DNA from: Bryobacterales bacterium
GTDB taxonomy: Bacteria; Acidobacteriota; Terriglobia; Bryobacterales; Bryobacteraceae
Reading direction: 5' to 3'
NCBI GenBank assembly: GCA_020854055.1
Contig: JADZGD010000118.1
Coordinates: forward strand, 124,001-188,000
DNA: 64,000 bases
In this document: positions 17,448 to 26,505 of the stretch, in pieces
How the letters are laid out: every line of letters begins with the position of its first letter
How positions within the stretch are numbered: the stretch's first letter is position 1
The notes under the pieces: model-generated
Databases searched by the model: none
Told to the model about the DNA's origin: nothing
The model's input: only the letters and a program-made list of their open reading frames with translations
Translations under genes and position numbers: made by a program

Positions 17448-18911
17448 CTACTGGGTCTGCACCTCAAGGTTGGACACTTTTGGCCGTGGCGCCTTCGGCG
17501 GCAACGGCGGTTTCGGCGGAACGGGCGTCAAGTTACGGCCGAGTTCCTCCCCGGCCCCGGCCCGGCGCACGGTGATATCGCCGCGAAGGGTCTCCATCTG
17601 AATCAGCGGCCCACCGCCCACGCTACCGGCCAGGTTGGCGCTTCGCCCGCTGGAGGTTTGCTTCAGACCCTCACCGAAGTCATTATTGATGTCACCGCGG
17701 CGGGTATCGGCGTGCAACTCGAACTTGGCCTGTGCCGGCAAGGCCACATCAATGTTTCCGGCAGCGGTGCGCAGGTTCAGTCTTGGGACCGGCATCTTCG
17801 TTGAAACCACGTCGATGTCACCTCGCTTCACGTCCACTTCGGCCGAATTGGTGACATTGACCAGATGAACATCCTTGGACTTGGCGGTTATCCGGAATGG
17901 TCCCACCGCATCGCTGATGCTGAAGTCGCCTAAACTCATGCGCGCCTGTCCGGACAACCGGCCAACCTCAAACCTGGTTCGCGGTGACTCAAAATGGATG
18001 GCCTTTTCAACGTTTCGAAACTGCAGGTCTCCCGAATAGGAACCATTCACGAGAACCTGACCTTTGATATTTTCCAGTTCCACATCCTGGCCGCCGCCTT
18101 TAATCTCGATTCCCGCGGCGGCGTTGGACGCCCGGATGATGTCGCTGCGGCGCGTGTCGACACGAATGCGGCCGCCGATATTCTGCAGCCGCACGCCGGC
18201 ATTATCGCTATCGACATCCACTTCGCCGTCGATGTCGCTAATCTCGAAGTCGCCATAACGGCCATGCACCTCGACGCTGGTTCCGCGCGGCACGGTGATC
18301 TCCAGATCTTCGGTGATCTCACGGCCGCCGCTCACCCGCTCCTGGTTGGTTCGTATAGTGACACGGTTGCCTTGGACGGCAAAATCCAAAAGCGACTGCT
18401 TGTTGGCCGCGTCCGCATCGCTCTGCCGCAACGCGCGGATCGTCTTGCGGCCGCTGACAGTAACGCTATCCGCGCCGGTTCCGGTGATCCGGGCGTTGCC
18501 GCGGAGGTTTTCGATTATGATATGGGCGCTTTTTGGCGCGTCCTGCTTCTGCTCGGGAATCGGGTAGTCGAACGGCTGCCCCAGCCAGCGCATGCCATGA
18601 ATTCGAATGGGACCGAAATGGGACCAGTTGTCCGCCAGGCCCATGGCGCCCTGAATCGTCGCGCCGAAGAAGATCACCAGTGCCACCAGCGCCCATTCGC
18701 CTCCCGACATGCCGCGCGTGGTGGATGAATCGGCGCCGATGGCGGAAATGGAAATCTCGGCCAGGCGAATCACCCCCCAGGCAATCAGCAGGAACGGCCA
18801 ATAGCGCGCCACCAGCCGGAGCAGCGATAAATCCGGCCGCAGGTTGTTGATCAGGAACAGCGCGCCAACGGCGATCAACAGCAGCGGCACCACAATGGTT
18901 GAACGTCTCAT
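17448..18911 (-). CDS. membrane-anchored DUF4097 (putative adhesin) beta-repeat protein
   Basis: The 487-residue protein begins with two membrane segments (VPLLLIAVGALFLINNL and YWPFLLIAWGVIRL) of the DUF5668/LiaF type, and a third near residue 75-90. A long right-handed beta-repeat region of the DUF4097 type follows, with short repeated units such as VEVHGRYGDFEISDIDGEVD and GNIDVALPAQAKFELHADT. It ends in a proline-rich tail. DUF4097 proteins are commonly linked to envelope-stress sigma or LiaFSR systems. It is the last gene of the sigma/anti-sigma operon, 18 bp after the 60-residue membrane protein. Confidence 0.85.
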   Translation of the reverse strand: MRRSTIVVPLLLIAVGALFLINNLRPDLSLLRLVARYWPFLLIAWGVIRLAEISISAIGADSSTTRGMSGGEWALVALVIFFGATIQGAMGLADNWSHFGPIRIHGMRWLGQPFDYPIPEQKQDAPKSAHIIIENLRGNARITGTGADSVTVSGRKTIRALRQSDADAANKQSLLDFAVQGNRVTIRTNQERVSGGREITEDLEITVPRGTSVEVHGRYGDFEISDIDGEVDVDSDNAGVRLQNIGGRIRVDTRRSDIIRASNAAAGIEIKGGGQDVELENIKGQVLVNGSYSGDLQFRNVEKAIHFESPRTRFEVGRLSGQARMSLGDFSISDAVGPFRITAKSKDVHLVNVTNSAEVDVKRGDIDVVSTKMPVPRLNLRTAAGNIDVALPAQAKFELHADTRRGDINNDFGEGLKQTSSGRSANLAGSVGGGPLIQMETLRGDITVRRAGAGEELGRNLTPVPPKPPLPPKAPRPKVSNLEVQTQ

Positions 18912-18929
18912 GAATTCCCCCAGACTCCG

Positions 18930-19112
18930 CTATGAGCCCGTTTGGCGCACGGTGCCCCATTCCAGCAGTCTCAAGACACCGTAGACAATGATCAGCACCG
19001 GCCAGGTTCGCCAGAACGGGTACGGGCCGAACTGGTCCACCGCCAACAGTGAGCCGAGAACAATCAGCATGATCGGGCCGCGGATGGCGCTCATCAGATT
19101 CGTGTTATTCAT
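18930..19112 (-). CDS. small DUF5668-type membrane protein, 60 residues
   Basis: This tiny protein has two hydrophobic segments (GPIMLIVLGSLLAVDQFG and WRTWPVLIIVYGVLRLLEWG). They are nearly identical in pattern to the first two membrane segments of the DUF4097 protein that follows. Its start overlaps the end of the B-box protein by 8 bases. Its position inside a chain of overlapping genes supports it being real. It may associate in the membrane with the two flanking DUF5668 proteins (inference). Confidence 0.8.
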   Translation of the reverse strand: MNNTNLMSAIRGPIMLIVLGSLLAVDQFGPYPFWRTWPVLIIVYGVLRLLEWGTVRQTGS

Positions 19113-19809
19113 GGTGCGTCTCAGACTCAGGCGTTACCGCCGGGACGGGCTCTTTGCCGGCCGGATCGGTGATCCGCATGTAGAACATATAGATACCCAG
19201 CACGATCAGCAGCACGGGCCAGTACCTGAGCATCTGCTGAATGTGAATAATCTCCAGATTATTGAGCAGGAAGACGACGCCCAGCACAATCAGTATCAGC
19301 GGGGCGATTGGGAAGCGGCTGCCGCCCATCGGACTCCGCACGGGAAACAGGCTGGAGAACTCGTCTACCGGAAGCCCAAGCTGGCGCTTCTTGGCCGTGT
19401 GGTAGGCTTCGAACGCCATGTAGAAGAACCACAGTGCGATCATCAGGCCGACCAGAACATCGAGGCCGCCGGTTCCGGCTTCCTGGATGCTGATCAGCAA
19501 TCCGATCACCACCACATGGACCAACCCCTTGGCGTATTGGCCGTTGTAGATGGCGCCCACTCCTGGGATCCAACCCAGAACGAATGCCAGTCCGGGCGAT
19601 ACCGACGAGTCTACGATCGCCGGGGCAGGCGCCGGTGCGGTCCAAGGCGAGACCGGAGAGGCATTCGGCGGCCCCGCGGGCGTGACGGGCGCGTGCTCGG
19701 CGCAAAATACGGTTCCTTGCACCGGCTGCCGGCAAGTTCCGCAAAGAGCCTTGCCGCACGTCCGGCAGAAGGCAACCGCCTGAAGGTCGGGATGGTTCAC
19801 ACAGTTCAT
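19105..19809 (-). CDS. B-box zinc finger and DUF5668 membrane protein
   Basis: The 234-residue protein starts with a B-box-like zinc finger: Cys3, His6, then CRTCGKALCGTC and FCAEHAP. A proline-rich linker follows, then several membrane segments, including VLGWIPGVGAIYNGQYAKG (a TM2/DUF5683-like turn), VHVVVIGLLISI, and a C-terminal pair (LILIVLGVVFLLNNLE, YWPVLLIVLGIYMFY) of the DUF5668 type. AAGGAGAGG precedes the ATG. It follows the anti-sigma gene by a four-base overlap, so it is probably part of the membrane side of this ECF regulon. Confidence 0.85.
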   Translation of the reverse strand: MNCVNHPDLQAVAFCRTCGKALCGTCRQPVQGTVFCAEHAPVTPAGPPNASPVSPWTAPAPAPAIVDSSVSPGLAFVLGWIPGVGAIYNGQYAKGLVHVVVIGLLISIQEAGTGGLDVLVGLMIALWFFYMAFEAYHTAKKRQLGLPVDEFSSLFPVRSPMGGSRFPIAPLILIVLGVVFLLNNLEIIHIQQMLRYWPVLLIVLGIYMFYMRITDPAGKEPVPAVTPESETHHE

Positions 19810-20441
19810 TTTTGCCTCTCCTTACTCGTTTGATCGTTCTCCGCGCTACCCGTCTTCGCCGGCGGCGCCGGTCTGTTTGCCGGAGCCGGCCCGACGCGGC
19901 CGTCCGATGGCTGTGCATCGGTTCGCGCCGCGCCGGACGCCGATTCCCAGTCATTCAATCTCGACTGAATCTCGTAAACAAAGCGCAGGCTGTCGTAGTA
20001 CTTCACCGCGCGTTCCCAGGTGCGATGGATTCTGTCGTCCAGGTACCCCCAGACTTTCTCCGGGCGGAGATCATCAGGGCGCCACTGGTAGCGAATTCCG
20101 GCAAACTGGGCCAGCATGGAGAAAGAGAGAATGGTCATCGCCATCCCCATGGCAAACCTTGGCTGCAACAACGGCGCAAACCTGCCGCGCAGCCATCTCA
20201 GTCCGCTTACGCTGCCCTGCTGACGTCCGGGAATTTGGAACAGGACCCGGTTCACCAGTTCCCGGGGCGGCTCCACCGGAGCGGCAATGGAAATGAACTC
20301 GACTGCCGCTCCGGCATCGGCGGCCAGCGCGGCGCAACTCCCGCACACGTGCAAATGCGCCTCCAGCACGCCGCTCGCCTCCGCGCCCAACGTGCCGTCG
20401 ATGTAATCACAAAGCAGAACTTCGATGTCGGCGCACGTCAT
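19806..20441 (-). CDS. zinc-finger anti-sigma factor, membrane protein
   Basis: The 211-residue protein has the anti-sigma zinc motif early: CDYIDGTLG, then His-x3-Cys-x2-Cys in HLHVCGSC (about residues 31-38). It has one membrane segment near residue 105 (FAMGMAMTILSFSMLAQFAG). A Pro/Ala-rich C-terminal part follows. It would hold the sigma factor encoded just upstream in an inactive complex until an envelope signal arrives. Its ATG overlaps the sigma stop by four bases, which is typical of sigma/anti-sigma pairs. Confidence 0.88.
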   Translation of the reverse strand: MTCADIEVLLCDYIDGTLGAEASGVLEAHLHVCGSCAALAADAGAAVEFISIAAPVEPPRELVNRVLFQIPGRQQGSVSGLRWLRGRFAPLLQPRFAMGMAMTILSFSMLAQFAGIRYQWRPDDLRPEKVWGYLDDRIHRTWERAVKYYDSLRFVYEIQSRLNDWESASGAARTDAQPSDGRVGPAPANRPAPPAKTGSAENDQTSKERQK

Positions 20442-21094
20442 AGTGTTACCCTCCGCCGCCGCAGGAGTTTGCCCAACTCCGCCCGTCCCCGGTTGATACG
20501 CGATTTCACGGTTCCTTCGGGAACGGTTAAAATCTGGGCGATCTCCTTATACTCCATCTCCTCGATGTCTCGCAGGATCACCGCTTCGCGAAGCTCCGGC
20601 GAAAGTTTCTGTAGTGCCCCCTGCAACAGTTCACTGGCTTCCCTGCCGGCCAGCATGTGATCGGTTCGCGAAGCCGCGCCCGTCTTTTGTTCGAGTACCA
20701 GGAGTTGGTCCTCAATCGGTTCGCTGGACCGTTCCAGCTTCGATCGCCGGTAGTAGTCGATCAGCAGGTTCCGGGTCAACCGGGACAGCCAGACACCGAA
20801 CGATCCCTCACCGGAGCGGAAACTGCCCAGGGTCCGGAATACCCGGATGAACACGTCCTGGGTCAAATCCTGCGCTGCGCCATCGTTATTGGTAAAGCGA
20901 TAACAGACCGAATAGACTCGGCGCGTGTGGACCTTTACCAGGTTCTCCCACGCCGCTTCATCGCCGGCCAGGCATCGCACCACAAGTTGCGCATCCAGAT
21001 CCAAGCAGTCCCCCGGCAGCTTCGAATGAGCCTCAACCCGTTTCACCAGCGGACCGGCCGCCGCGAATTCCGTTACTTGGGCTGCGCTCGACAT
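20438..21094 (-). CDS. ECF-type RNA polymerase sigma factor
   Basis: The 218-residue protein carries sigma region 2 (AWENLVKVHTRRVYSVCYRF, then AAQDLTQDVFIRVFR) and region 4 (LQKLSPELREAVILRD, then YKEIAQILTVPEGTVKSRI). The linker fits group IV (ECF) sigma factors. ATG 21094 is chosen because homologous sequence begins well after it; an upstream in-frame start at 21136 exists. It heads the five-gene operon with anti-sigma, B-box, DUF5668 and DUF4097 proteins and is divergent from the flippase-like gene. Confidence 0.92.
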   Translation of the reverse strand: MSSAAQVTEFAAAGPLVKRVEAHSKLPGDCLDLDAQLVVRCLAGDEAAWENLVKVHTRRVYSVCYRFTNNDGAAQDLTQDVFIRVFRTLGSFRSGEGSFGVWLSRLTRNLLIDYYRRSKLERSSEPIEDQLLVLEQKTGAASRTDHMLAGREASELLQGALQKLSPELREAVILRDIEEMEYKEIAQILTVPEGTVKSRINRGRAELGKLLRRRRVTL

Positions 21095-21266
21095 GAGAGT
21101 TTCCGCCTGGAAGCCGGCGGCCAGCCGCCGGGGCAAGCGAGTTCAACAGACGCCGTTCCATTACTACCGGCTGAGATTTCGGCTTCCAGTTATAAGAACG
21201 AGGAATTATCATAAGAAGTTCGCGCAAATTGCGCTGCGGGCGCAGAACTTCATTCTAGCCCTTCTT

Positions 21267-22370
21267 TTGCCGGAGTCATCGGGTTCTGTTCGACCTGCTT
21301 CCGGCCAGCTTCGGACCGGAGGCGTTATAACCAGACGACGCATATTGACCGCTGCTTTTCTCGCTGCGCTGTGCGGCTTGGCAGTGCTGCTGCTGGTGAG
21401 GCGCTTTGCCGACGCGGGGTTCAGTTGGACACGCTTCATCAGTATTTTCAGCAGCTTGCACGGCGGGTGGCTAGCAGCGGCGGCCCTGTTTGCCATCGCT
21501 ACCTATCTCGGCCGGGCCATCCGCTGGGCGGTGATTATCCGTCCCCTGCGTCCGCACCCCCATTTGTGGAGACTGTTTTCGGCAACCGCCATCGGGTTCA
21601 CCGCGGTTGTCATCTTCGGCCGGGCCGGAGAGCCGGTGAGGCCCTATCTCATTGCCAATGCCGAGAACCTTCCGTTCCCTTCACAGGTGGCCGCCTGGAT
21701 GCTGGAGCGGATCTACGACATGCTGGTGGTACTGCTGATCATTGGAATCGCCATGTCCGAGGTTCATCGGACCGGGGTGCGCCTGGGACCCAAACTGGCG
21801 TTCGTGGTCAAAGCCGGTGGCTACGCGGCTGCCCTCGGAGGCATACTTTGCCTGCTCGTTCTGTTCCTGTTTGCACGCTACGGTGAGCGCATGCGCTCCC
21901 GGTTGCTGGAGGCGCTGACATTCCTGCCGCCGGTGATCTATGAGCGTATCTCCCGCATCGTCCATGCGTTTGTCCAGGGAATGGAGGCAAATCGCTCTCC
22001 AGTGGCAGTGTTACAGGTGGTCAGTTACACCGTGCTCGAGTGGACTATCATCGTCGGCTGCTACGTCTGCCTGTTCCGGGCGATTCCCGCAACTGCCGGG
22101 TTCAACCTGACGGCGTCGCTGGTCTTCCTGGGCTTCGTGGCCATAGGAAGCGTATTTCAACTGCCCGGGATCGGGGGAGGAGTGCAGATCGCATCCGTCC
22201 TGATCCTGACCGAGCTATTCGGACTGAAGTTGGAGGACGCGACAGTAGTAGCTCTGATGATTTGGCTTATTACATTTGTAATAATTGTACCGCTAGGGGT
22301 GCTCCTGGCCTGTCATCAAGGTCTCAACTGGAAGAAATTCAAGGAATTGGAGGAGAAGGCCGCGCTATGA
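21267..22370 (+). CDS. flippase-like / lysylphosphatidylglycerol synthase transmembrane-domain protein
   Basis: This integral membrane protein has about eight hydrophobic segments. It belongs to the UPF0104/YbhN (LPG synthase TM region) family, marked by GRAIRWAVIIRPLRPH, FGRAGEPVRPYLIA, and a late GFVAIGSVFQLPGIGGG. Such proteins are linked to lipid or polyprenyl-sugar handling, and the exact role is unknown. The start is unclear: the frame is open from an ATG at 21093, but that would overlap the divergent sigma gene and give an unrelated N-terminus, so TTG 21267 is used. Its stop overlaps the nrdR ATG (ATGA). Confidence 0.8.
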   Translation: MPESSGSVRPASGQLRTGGVITRRRILTAAFLAALCGLAVLLLVRRFADAGFSWTRFISIFSSLHGGWLAAAALFAIATYLGRAIRWAVIIRPLRPHPHLWRLFSATAIGFTAVVIFGRAGEPVRPYLIANAENLPFPSQVAAWMLERIYDMLVVLLIIGIAMSEVHRTGVRLGPKLAFVVKAGGYAAALGGILCLLVLFLFARYGERMRSRLLEALTFLPPVIYERISRIVHAFVQGMEANRSPVAVLQVVSYTVLEWTIIVGCYVCLFRAIPATAGFNLTASLVFLGFVAIGSVFQLPGIGGGVQIASVLILTELFGLKLEDATVVALMIWLITFVIIVPLGVLLACHQGLNWKKFKELEEKAAL

Positions 22371-22828
22371 CGTGCCCCTTCTGCGGATTTCGAGAAGACC
22401 GCGTGATTGACTCGCGAGAGAGCAAGGAGGGCGATGTGATTCGCCGCCGCCGGCAGTGTCTCTCGTGTGAACGCCGCTTTACGACATACGAAAGAATTGA
22501 TGAAATCCCTTACATGGTTGTGAAGAAGGATGGGCGGAGGGAAAAGTTCGACCGGCAGAAGATCCTCTCCGGATTGCTGAAGGCGTGTGAAAAGCGACCG
22601 GTCTCGATGGGCAAGTTAGCCGAAATCGTAGATGAAGTGGAGTCTAAGATCTCGGATAGCGCCGAGCGCGAGCTATCTACTACTATTATCGGAGAGCTGC
22701 TCATGGAGTACCTCAAGACCCTTGACCACATCGCCTATGTCCGCTTCGCATCGGTTTACCGCGATTTCGAAGATGCGGAAGCTTTTCTGAATGAACTCAA
22801 GGAGTTGGTGCGTCTAAAACGTGGGTGA
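22367..22828 (+). CDS. nrdR: transcriptional repressor NrdR
   Basis: The 153-residue protein is a zinc-ribbon and ATP-cone repressor of ribonucleotide reductase genes. The ribbon is CPFCG at residues 3-7 and CLSC near 31-34. The basic RRRRQ and RFTTYERI segments follow, and the ATP-cone covers roughly residues 49-139 (VVKKDGRREKFDRQKILSG onward). A strong ribosome-binding site (GGAGGAGAAGG) and a four-base overlap with the preceding gene fix the start. rpoD follows after 227 bp. Confidence 0.96.
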   Translation: MTCPFCGFREDRVIDSRESKEGDVIRRRRQCLSCERRFTTYERIDEIPYMVVKKDGRREKFDRQKILSGLLKACEKRPVSMGKLAEIVDEVESKISDSAERELSTTIIGELLMEYLKTLDHIAYVRFASVYRDFEDAEAFLNELKELVRLKRG

Positions 22829-23055
22829 CGGATGAAGCGGACTGGTACTGGCCAAAAGCAAAGTCAGGCAAATGTAACCAAATCGGATGGGAAACATCTT
22901 TCAAATAGGGACTTAACTTCGGCAGTGTTCAATGATACAGTGGTAGATGGCGCTCGATTCGGAAGTGTCGTCTGTCGGATCACCGGCACCCGTCGGACAA
23001 GATTTCTCGAGTTTCAACCCCAACCCATGCGGACCGACTCCGCTGTGTAGGGGAA

Positions 23056-24600
23056 GTGAGTCTTATAGTGGACCATTTCGAAGATCAATTCTTAACAGAC
23101 AATCGCGAACCGTTGGGGATTCCTTTCGATGAAGACGCAAATTTCTTTCATCCAGAGGAAGTGCAGGAAACAGACGACTTTCACGCTAGCCAGCAGGTTG
23201 AAGAGTCCATCTACACGGACGATCCGGTCCGGGTTTACCTGCGCGAAATGGGCGCCGTACCGCTGCTGACCCGCGAAGGCGAAGTTGACCTCGCGCGCAA
23301 AATGGAGCGCGGTAAGCTGCGGATGCAAAAGGCGATCAGCCGTTCTGCTCTCATTCAGTTGATCGTTGTCGAGATGTCGGAGCAGCTCAAGAAAGGCTCC
23401 ATCGAGCTGGATGAACTGGCCGACGTCGGGGACGTGGAGGAGAATACTACCGCCGACAGCAAACGCCGGCTGGAGATCCGGCAGATGTTTGTTGACGTCG
23501 GTACGCTGCAAAAGCGTCAGGCAGTCCTGCTGGACAAGTACAACGCGATTACACCTGGAAACAAGAAGGTGCGCCGCAAGGCATCCTCCAAATTAGCTCG
23601 CTGCAAGGTGGAGCTATCGCGCTCGATCCGTGCGATTCCTTTTCTCGCCGGCCGCTGGAAGCATTTCGGCAAGGAGATCGAACGGGCTTGCGAGGAAATC
23701 TCTCACCTCGACGCGGAGCTTCGCAAACTGGAGCAGCGGGGCGGAAGCGTCCTGCAGCCTCGCATTCGAGAACTGAAGCGGGAGATCAAGAAGCGAGAGA
23801 TTCAGGCCGGAGCTACCCTTACCGAACTGCACCATAGCCTGCAGGTGATCCGGCAGGGCGAACTGGAAGCCGAACGGGCCAAGAAAGACCTGGTGGAGGC
23901 GAACCTCCGCCTGGTGGTTTCAGTGGCTAAGAAGTACGTCAATCGGGGTTTGCATCTTCTTGATTTAATTCAAGAAGGAAACATTGGCCTGATGCGCGCC
24001 GCCGACAAGTTCGAATACCGTCGCGGTTACAAGTTTTCCACCTACGCCACCTGGTGGATCCGACAGGCGATCACTCGCGCCATCGCCGACCAGTCGCGCA
24101 CGATTCGTATTCCTGTTCACATGAACGAGAGTATGAATAAGTTTCTGCGTGCTACGCGCGAATTGGAAAAGGAACTCGGGCGGGCTCCTACAAATGACGA
24201 AATCAGCCGCCGGATGGACATCCCGGTAGAGAAGGTCCAAAAGCTGAAGACAATTTCCCGCGATCCGGTTTCGCTTGAAACTCCGGTTGGGCGCGATGGC
24301 GAATCGGCATTGGGCGATCTGATCGAGGACCGGTGGGTCGGCTCGCCGGTAGACGCCGTAATCGATTCCAACGTCCGCGACGAGACTGCCAACATTCTTA
24401 AAACTCTCTCTCCAAAGGAAGAGAAAGTGATTCGTTTGCGTTTTGGCATCGGATGTGAGCGCGAGCACACACTCGAAGAGATCGGACAGGAATTCGACGT
24501 GACACGCGAGCGAATTCGACAAATCGAAGCCAAAGCGCTGCGCCAGCTCCGCTCCCCGGAACGTGCCCGGCACCTGCGGGCGTTGCTGGCCGCGCGATAA
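23056..24600 (+). CDS. rpoD: primary RNA polymerase sigma factor (RpoD/SigA)
   Basis: The 514-residue protein has region 1.2 ([20 protein letters not shown], about residues 56-75) and a long basic non-conserved region (about 85-270). Region 2 follows ([20 protein letters not shown], the DLIQEGN motif and [16 protein letters not shown]), then region 3, and region 4.2 ending [18 protein letters not shown]. Region 1.1 is reduced to a short acidic N-terminus. The start is GTG 23056 with GGGGAA four bases upstream; GTG 23068 is an alternative with better spacing. The preceding 227 bp holds no clear gene. A perfect 12-bp hairpin follows the stop. Confidence 0.95.
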   Translation: MSLIVDHFEDQFLTDNREPLGIPFDEDANFFHPEEVQETDDFHASQQVEESIYTDDPVRVYLREMGAVPLLTREGEVDLARKMERGKLRMQKAISRSALIQLIVVEMSEQLKKGSIELDELADVGDVEENTTADSKRRLEIRQMFVDVGTLQKRQAVLLDKYNAITPGNKKVRRKASSKLARCKVELSRSIRAIPFLAGRWKHFGKEIERACEEISHLDAELRKLEQRGGSVLQPRIRELKREIKKREIQAGATLTELHHSLQVIRQGELEAERAKKDLVEANLRLVVSVAKKYVNRGLHLLDLIQEGNIGLMRAADKFEYRRGYKFSTYATWWIRQAITRAIADQSRTIRIPVHMNESMNKFLRATRELEKELGRAPTNDEISRRMDIPVEKVQKLKTISRDPVSLETPVGRDGESALGDLIEDRWVGSPVDAVIDSNVRDETANILKTLSPKEEKVIRLRFGIGCEREHTLEEIGQEFDVTRERIRQIEAKALRQLRSPERARHLRALLAAR

Positions 24601-24616
24601 CCGTTTCTTCTTCTCC

Positions 24617-24643
24617 AAGGCCGGAGTTCACAACTCCGGCCTT
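24617..24643 (+). terminator. hairpin after rpoD, probable terminator
   Basis: A perfect 12-bp inverted repeat (AAGGCCGGAGTT / AACTCCGGCCTT) with a 3-base loop starts 17 bp after the rpoD stop. There is no clear T tract on the plus strand, so it may act as a terminator of non-canonical type or as an mRNA 3' end. Confidence 0.6.
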
Positions 24644-24711
24644 CGTGTCTGTACACCCCGGTCTCGCGCCTCAAAGCCTCGGAAACCGTTTCGGACTACG
24701 CTAATCTAATC

Positions 24712-25230
24712 GTGGACGATATTGTGCAACGCGGAGAGATTCTGGCGCGGCTTCGTGAAAGGATCGTCGCTTTCGCGGCATCTCGATATGCGGGGGATCG
24801 GGCGGAGGACCTCGCACAGGAAGTGCTGCTGGTGCTGGAGGAGAAGTACGCCGGAGTCACCGAACTCGATCAGTTGCTTCCGCTGTCGCTGCAGATTGTC
24901 CGGTTCAAGATGCTGGCCGAATGGCGTAAATCCGCCCGGCGCGCGGAGCGAGGCAGCCTTTCGGTGGAGGATGTTCCTCTACCCGATCGCAATCCCGACC
25001 CGGAGCAGCGCGCTGAAAAGAAACAAATGCTGGAGCGGCTCAAGGCGGCGCTCGGCGGCCTCGGCGGCCGCTGCCGGGAGCTGTTCCGTTTGAAGCTGGC
25101 GGGCATGTCGTTCCCGGAGATTCAGCGGGTGCTGGGTGTCAAATCCATCAACACGATCTACACCTGGGACTCGCGCTGCCGTAAACAATTGCTGGAGAAG
25201 ATGGGCGGCCGATGGGAGGCGGGAATCTGA
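24712..25230 (+). CDS. ECF-like RNA polymerase sigma factor
   Basis: The 172-residue protein has sigma region 2 (RYAGDRAEDLAQEVLLVLEE, then LQIVRFKMLAEWRKSARR) and region 4 (GGRCRELFRLKLAGMSFPEI, then LGVKSINTIYTWDSRC). The start is GTG 24712. Its stop overlaps the ATG of the next gene (TGATG), which encodes a membrane protein that is probably its antagonist. Together with the VIT-VWA gene this looks like a three-gene regulatory unit, separate from the ECF operon at 17.4-21.1 kb. Confidence 0.85.
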   Translation: MDDIVQRGEILARLRERIVAFAASRYAGDRAEDLAQEVLLVLEEKYAGVTELDQLLPLSLQIVRFKMLAEWRKSARRAERGSLSVEDVPLPDRNPDPEQRAEKKQMLERLKAALGGLGGRCRELFRLKLAGMSFPEIQRVLGVKSINTIYTWDSRCRKQLLEKMGGRWEAGI

Positions 25231-26429
25231 TGGCAGACCAACCGGATCGACGCCGGCTCGATCAACTCCTCGGAGGCTATGCCGCCGGAACGCTGACACC
25301 ACAAGAACGAAAAGCGCTGTTTGAGGCGGCCCTGACCGATCAAACCCTCTTCGACGCCCTGGCCCGGGAGGAGCCATTGCGTGAGCTGTTGGCCGACCCC
25401 GAGGCCAGGGCCGAACTCCGCGCGGCGTTGGAGCAGAGGCGAGCAAAGCCGGCGCCGGCAGGGTGGCGGGCGTGGCTGCGGCAGCCGGCCTTGGGCGGCC
25501 TGGCCCTGGCCGCGGCGGTTGGCGTAATCACGCTGGTGGTGGTGGTCCGGCCCTGGCACGGGAAACCAACGGCTGACCGGGCGGTGGAGATGGCTCAGCG
25601 GCGTCCCATGGAAAAGCCGCTTCCGGCGCCCGCGGCCACCGGCGAACCCAGCGCTGAGCCGCGGGCAGCCAGCGCGGCTCCATCTGGAGCCGCTCCGCGT
25701 CCGAAACGCCAAGCCCCTCGGCGAAGCTTTGCGTTGCGGCCAGACACAGCCGGCCCAAAGGCGGTTTCGGACGGCCTACCCGCTCCGCCCGTGATTTCCA
25801 GCCGTACGGCAACGGATTCGGCCGAAAAGTCGACGCCGGAGTTGCACGCCGCGGCGCCGCCGCCACCGTCCCCCCCGGTTGCCATGACTCTGCCACCGGC
25901 GCCGGCCGCGGAACCGGGTTTGCGGGAGTCTCCAGCCGCGGGCGGCGGAGTTGCCGGGTATCTCGCTGAAAATACCTCGATGCGGCGCAGTTCGAAGGCC
26001 GGCCTCCAGGCCCGTCCGGAAAGTGCGCGGCCGGCCGGCCCCTCCCTCAGTATCACCGTGCTGCGAAACGGCGCGAAAGTGAATCCGGTGGATCTGACCT
26101 TCACTACCAGCGACAATGTGAGGCTGGTAGCCGGAGTGCCTGCCTCCGGACATCTCTACGTCGTCGCCAGACGTGGCGCCGAACCCTGGCAACTGCTGTT
26201 CCCGGCCGATCCGGCGTCGGAAGCGGCCAGCCGCGTGGAAGCGAAAGCCTCCTACTATGTACCCGCCGGCGGACCCCTGCAGCCGGACGGCTCCGGCGAT
26301 CTTGTCATCCGGCTGATTCTCACGCCAACCGCCCTGGACCTCGCCAACGGGCCCGGCGCGATAGCGCAAGCTGCTGCCGCGGCGGGCTCCGGGATCCTCT
26401 CCCGTGAGATCCACTTGAAATTTCGTTAA
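25230..26429 (+). CDS. membrane protein, probable anti-sigma factor with DUF4384-like C-terminus
   Basis: The 399-residue protein has an acidic N-terminal domain (RLDQLLGGYAAGTLTPQERK, then LFEAALTDQTLFDALA) like those of anti-sigma factors. One membrane segment (GGLALAAAVGVITLVVVV, about residue 88-105) and a long Pro/Ala-rich stretch follow. The C-terminal domain (LSITVLRNGAKVNP, then DLTFTTSDNVRLVAG and GHLYVVAR) resembles DUF4384-type domains. The likely role is sequestering the sigma factor it overlaps, with the outer domain sensing something in the periplasm; this is inference. GGGAGG is 10-15 bases before the ATG. Confidence 0.7.
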   Translation: MADQPDRRRLDQLLGGYAAGTLTPQERKALFEAALTDQTLFDALAREEPLRELLADPEARAELRAALEQRRAKPAPAGWRAWLRQPALGGLALAAAVGVITLVVVVRPWHGKPTADRAVEMAQRRPMEKPLPAPAATGEPSAEPRAASAAPSGAAPRPKRQAPRRSFALRPDTAGPKAVSDGLPAPPVISSRTATDSAEKSTPELHAAAPPPPSPPVAMTLPPAPAAEPGLRESPAAGGGVAGYLAENTSMRRSSKAGLQARPESARPAGPSLSITVLRNGAKVNPVDLTFTTSDNVRLVAGVPASGHLYVVARRGAEPWQLLFPADPASEAASRVEAKASYYVPAGGPLQPDGSGDLVIRLILTPTALDLANGPGAIAQAAAAAGSGILSREIHLKFR

Positions 26430-26505
26430 GTTCGAGTGAAAGGGTACCCTCCCCGGCGGCATTACCTCAGCGAACGGACGACAAACGGTCCGGGAGGATC
26501 ACACC

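Noticed and set aside
21093..21266. N-terminal extension of the flippase-like gene
   Set aside because: It overlaps the divergent sigma gene start and encodes residues unlike any membrane protein of this family.
22832..23050. 72-residue frame between nrdR and rpoD
   Set aside because: No ribosome-binding site beyond chance, low-complexity polar composition, and it fills the rpoD leader.
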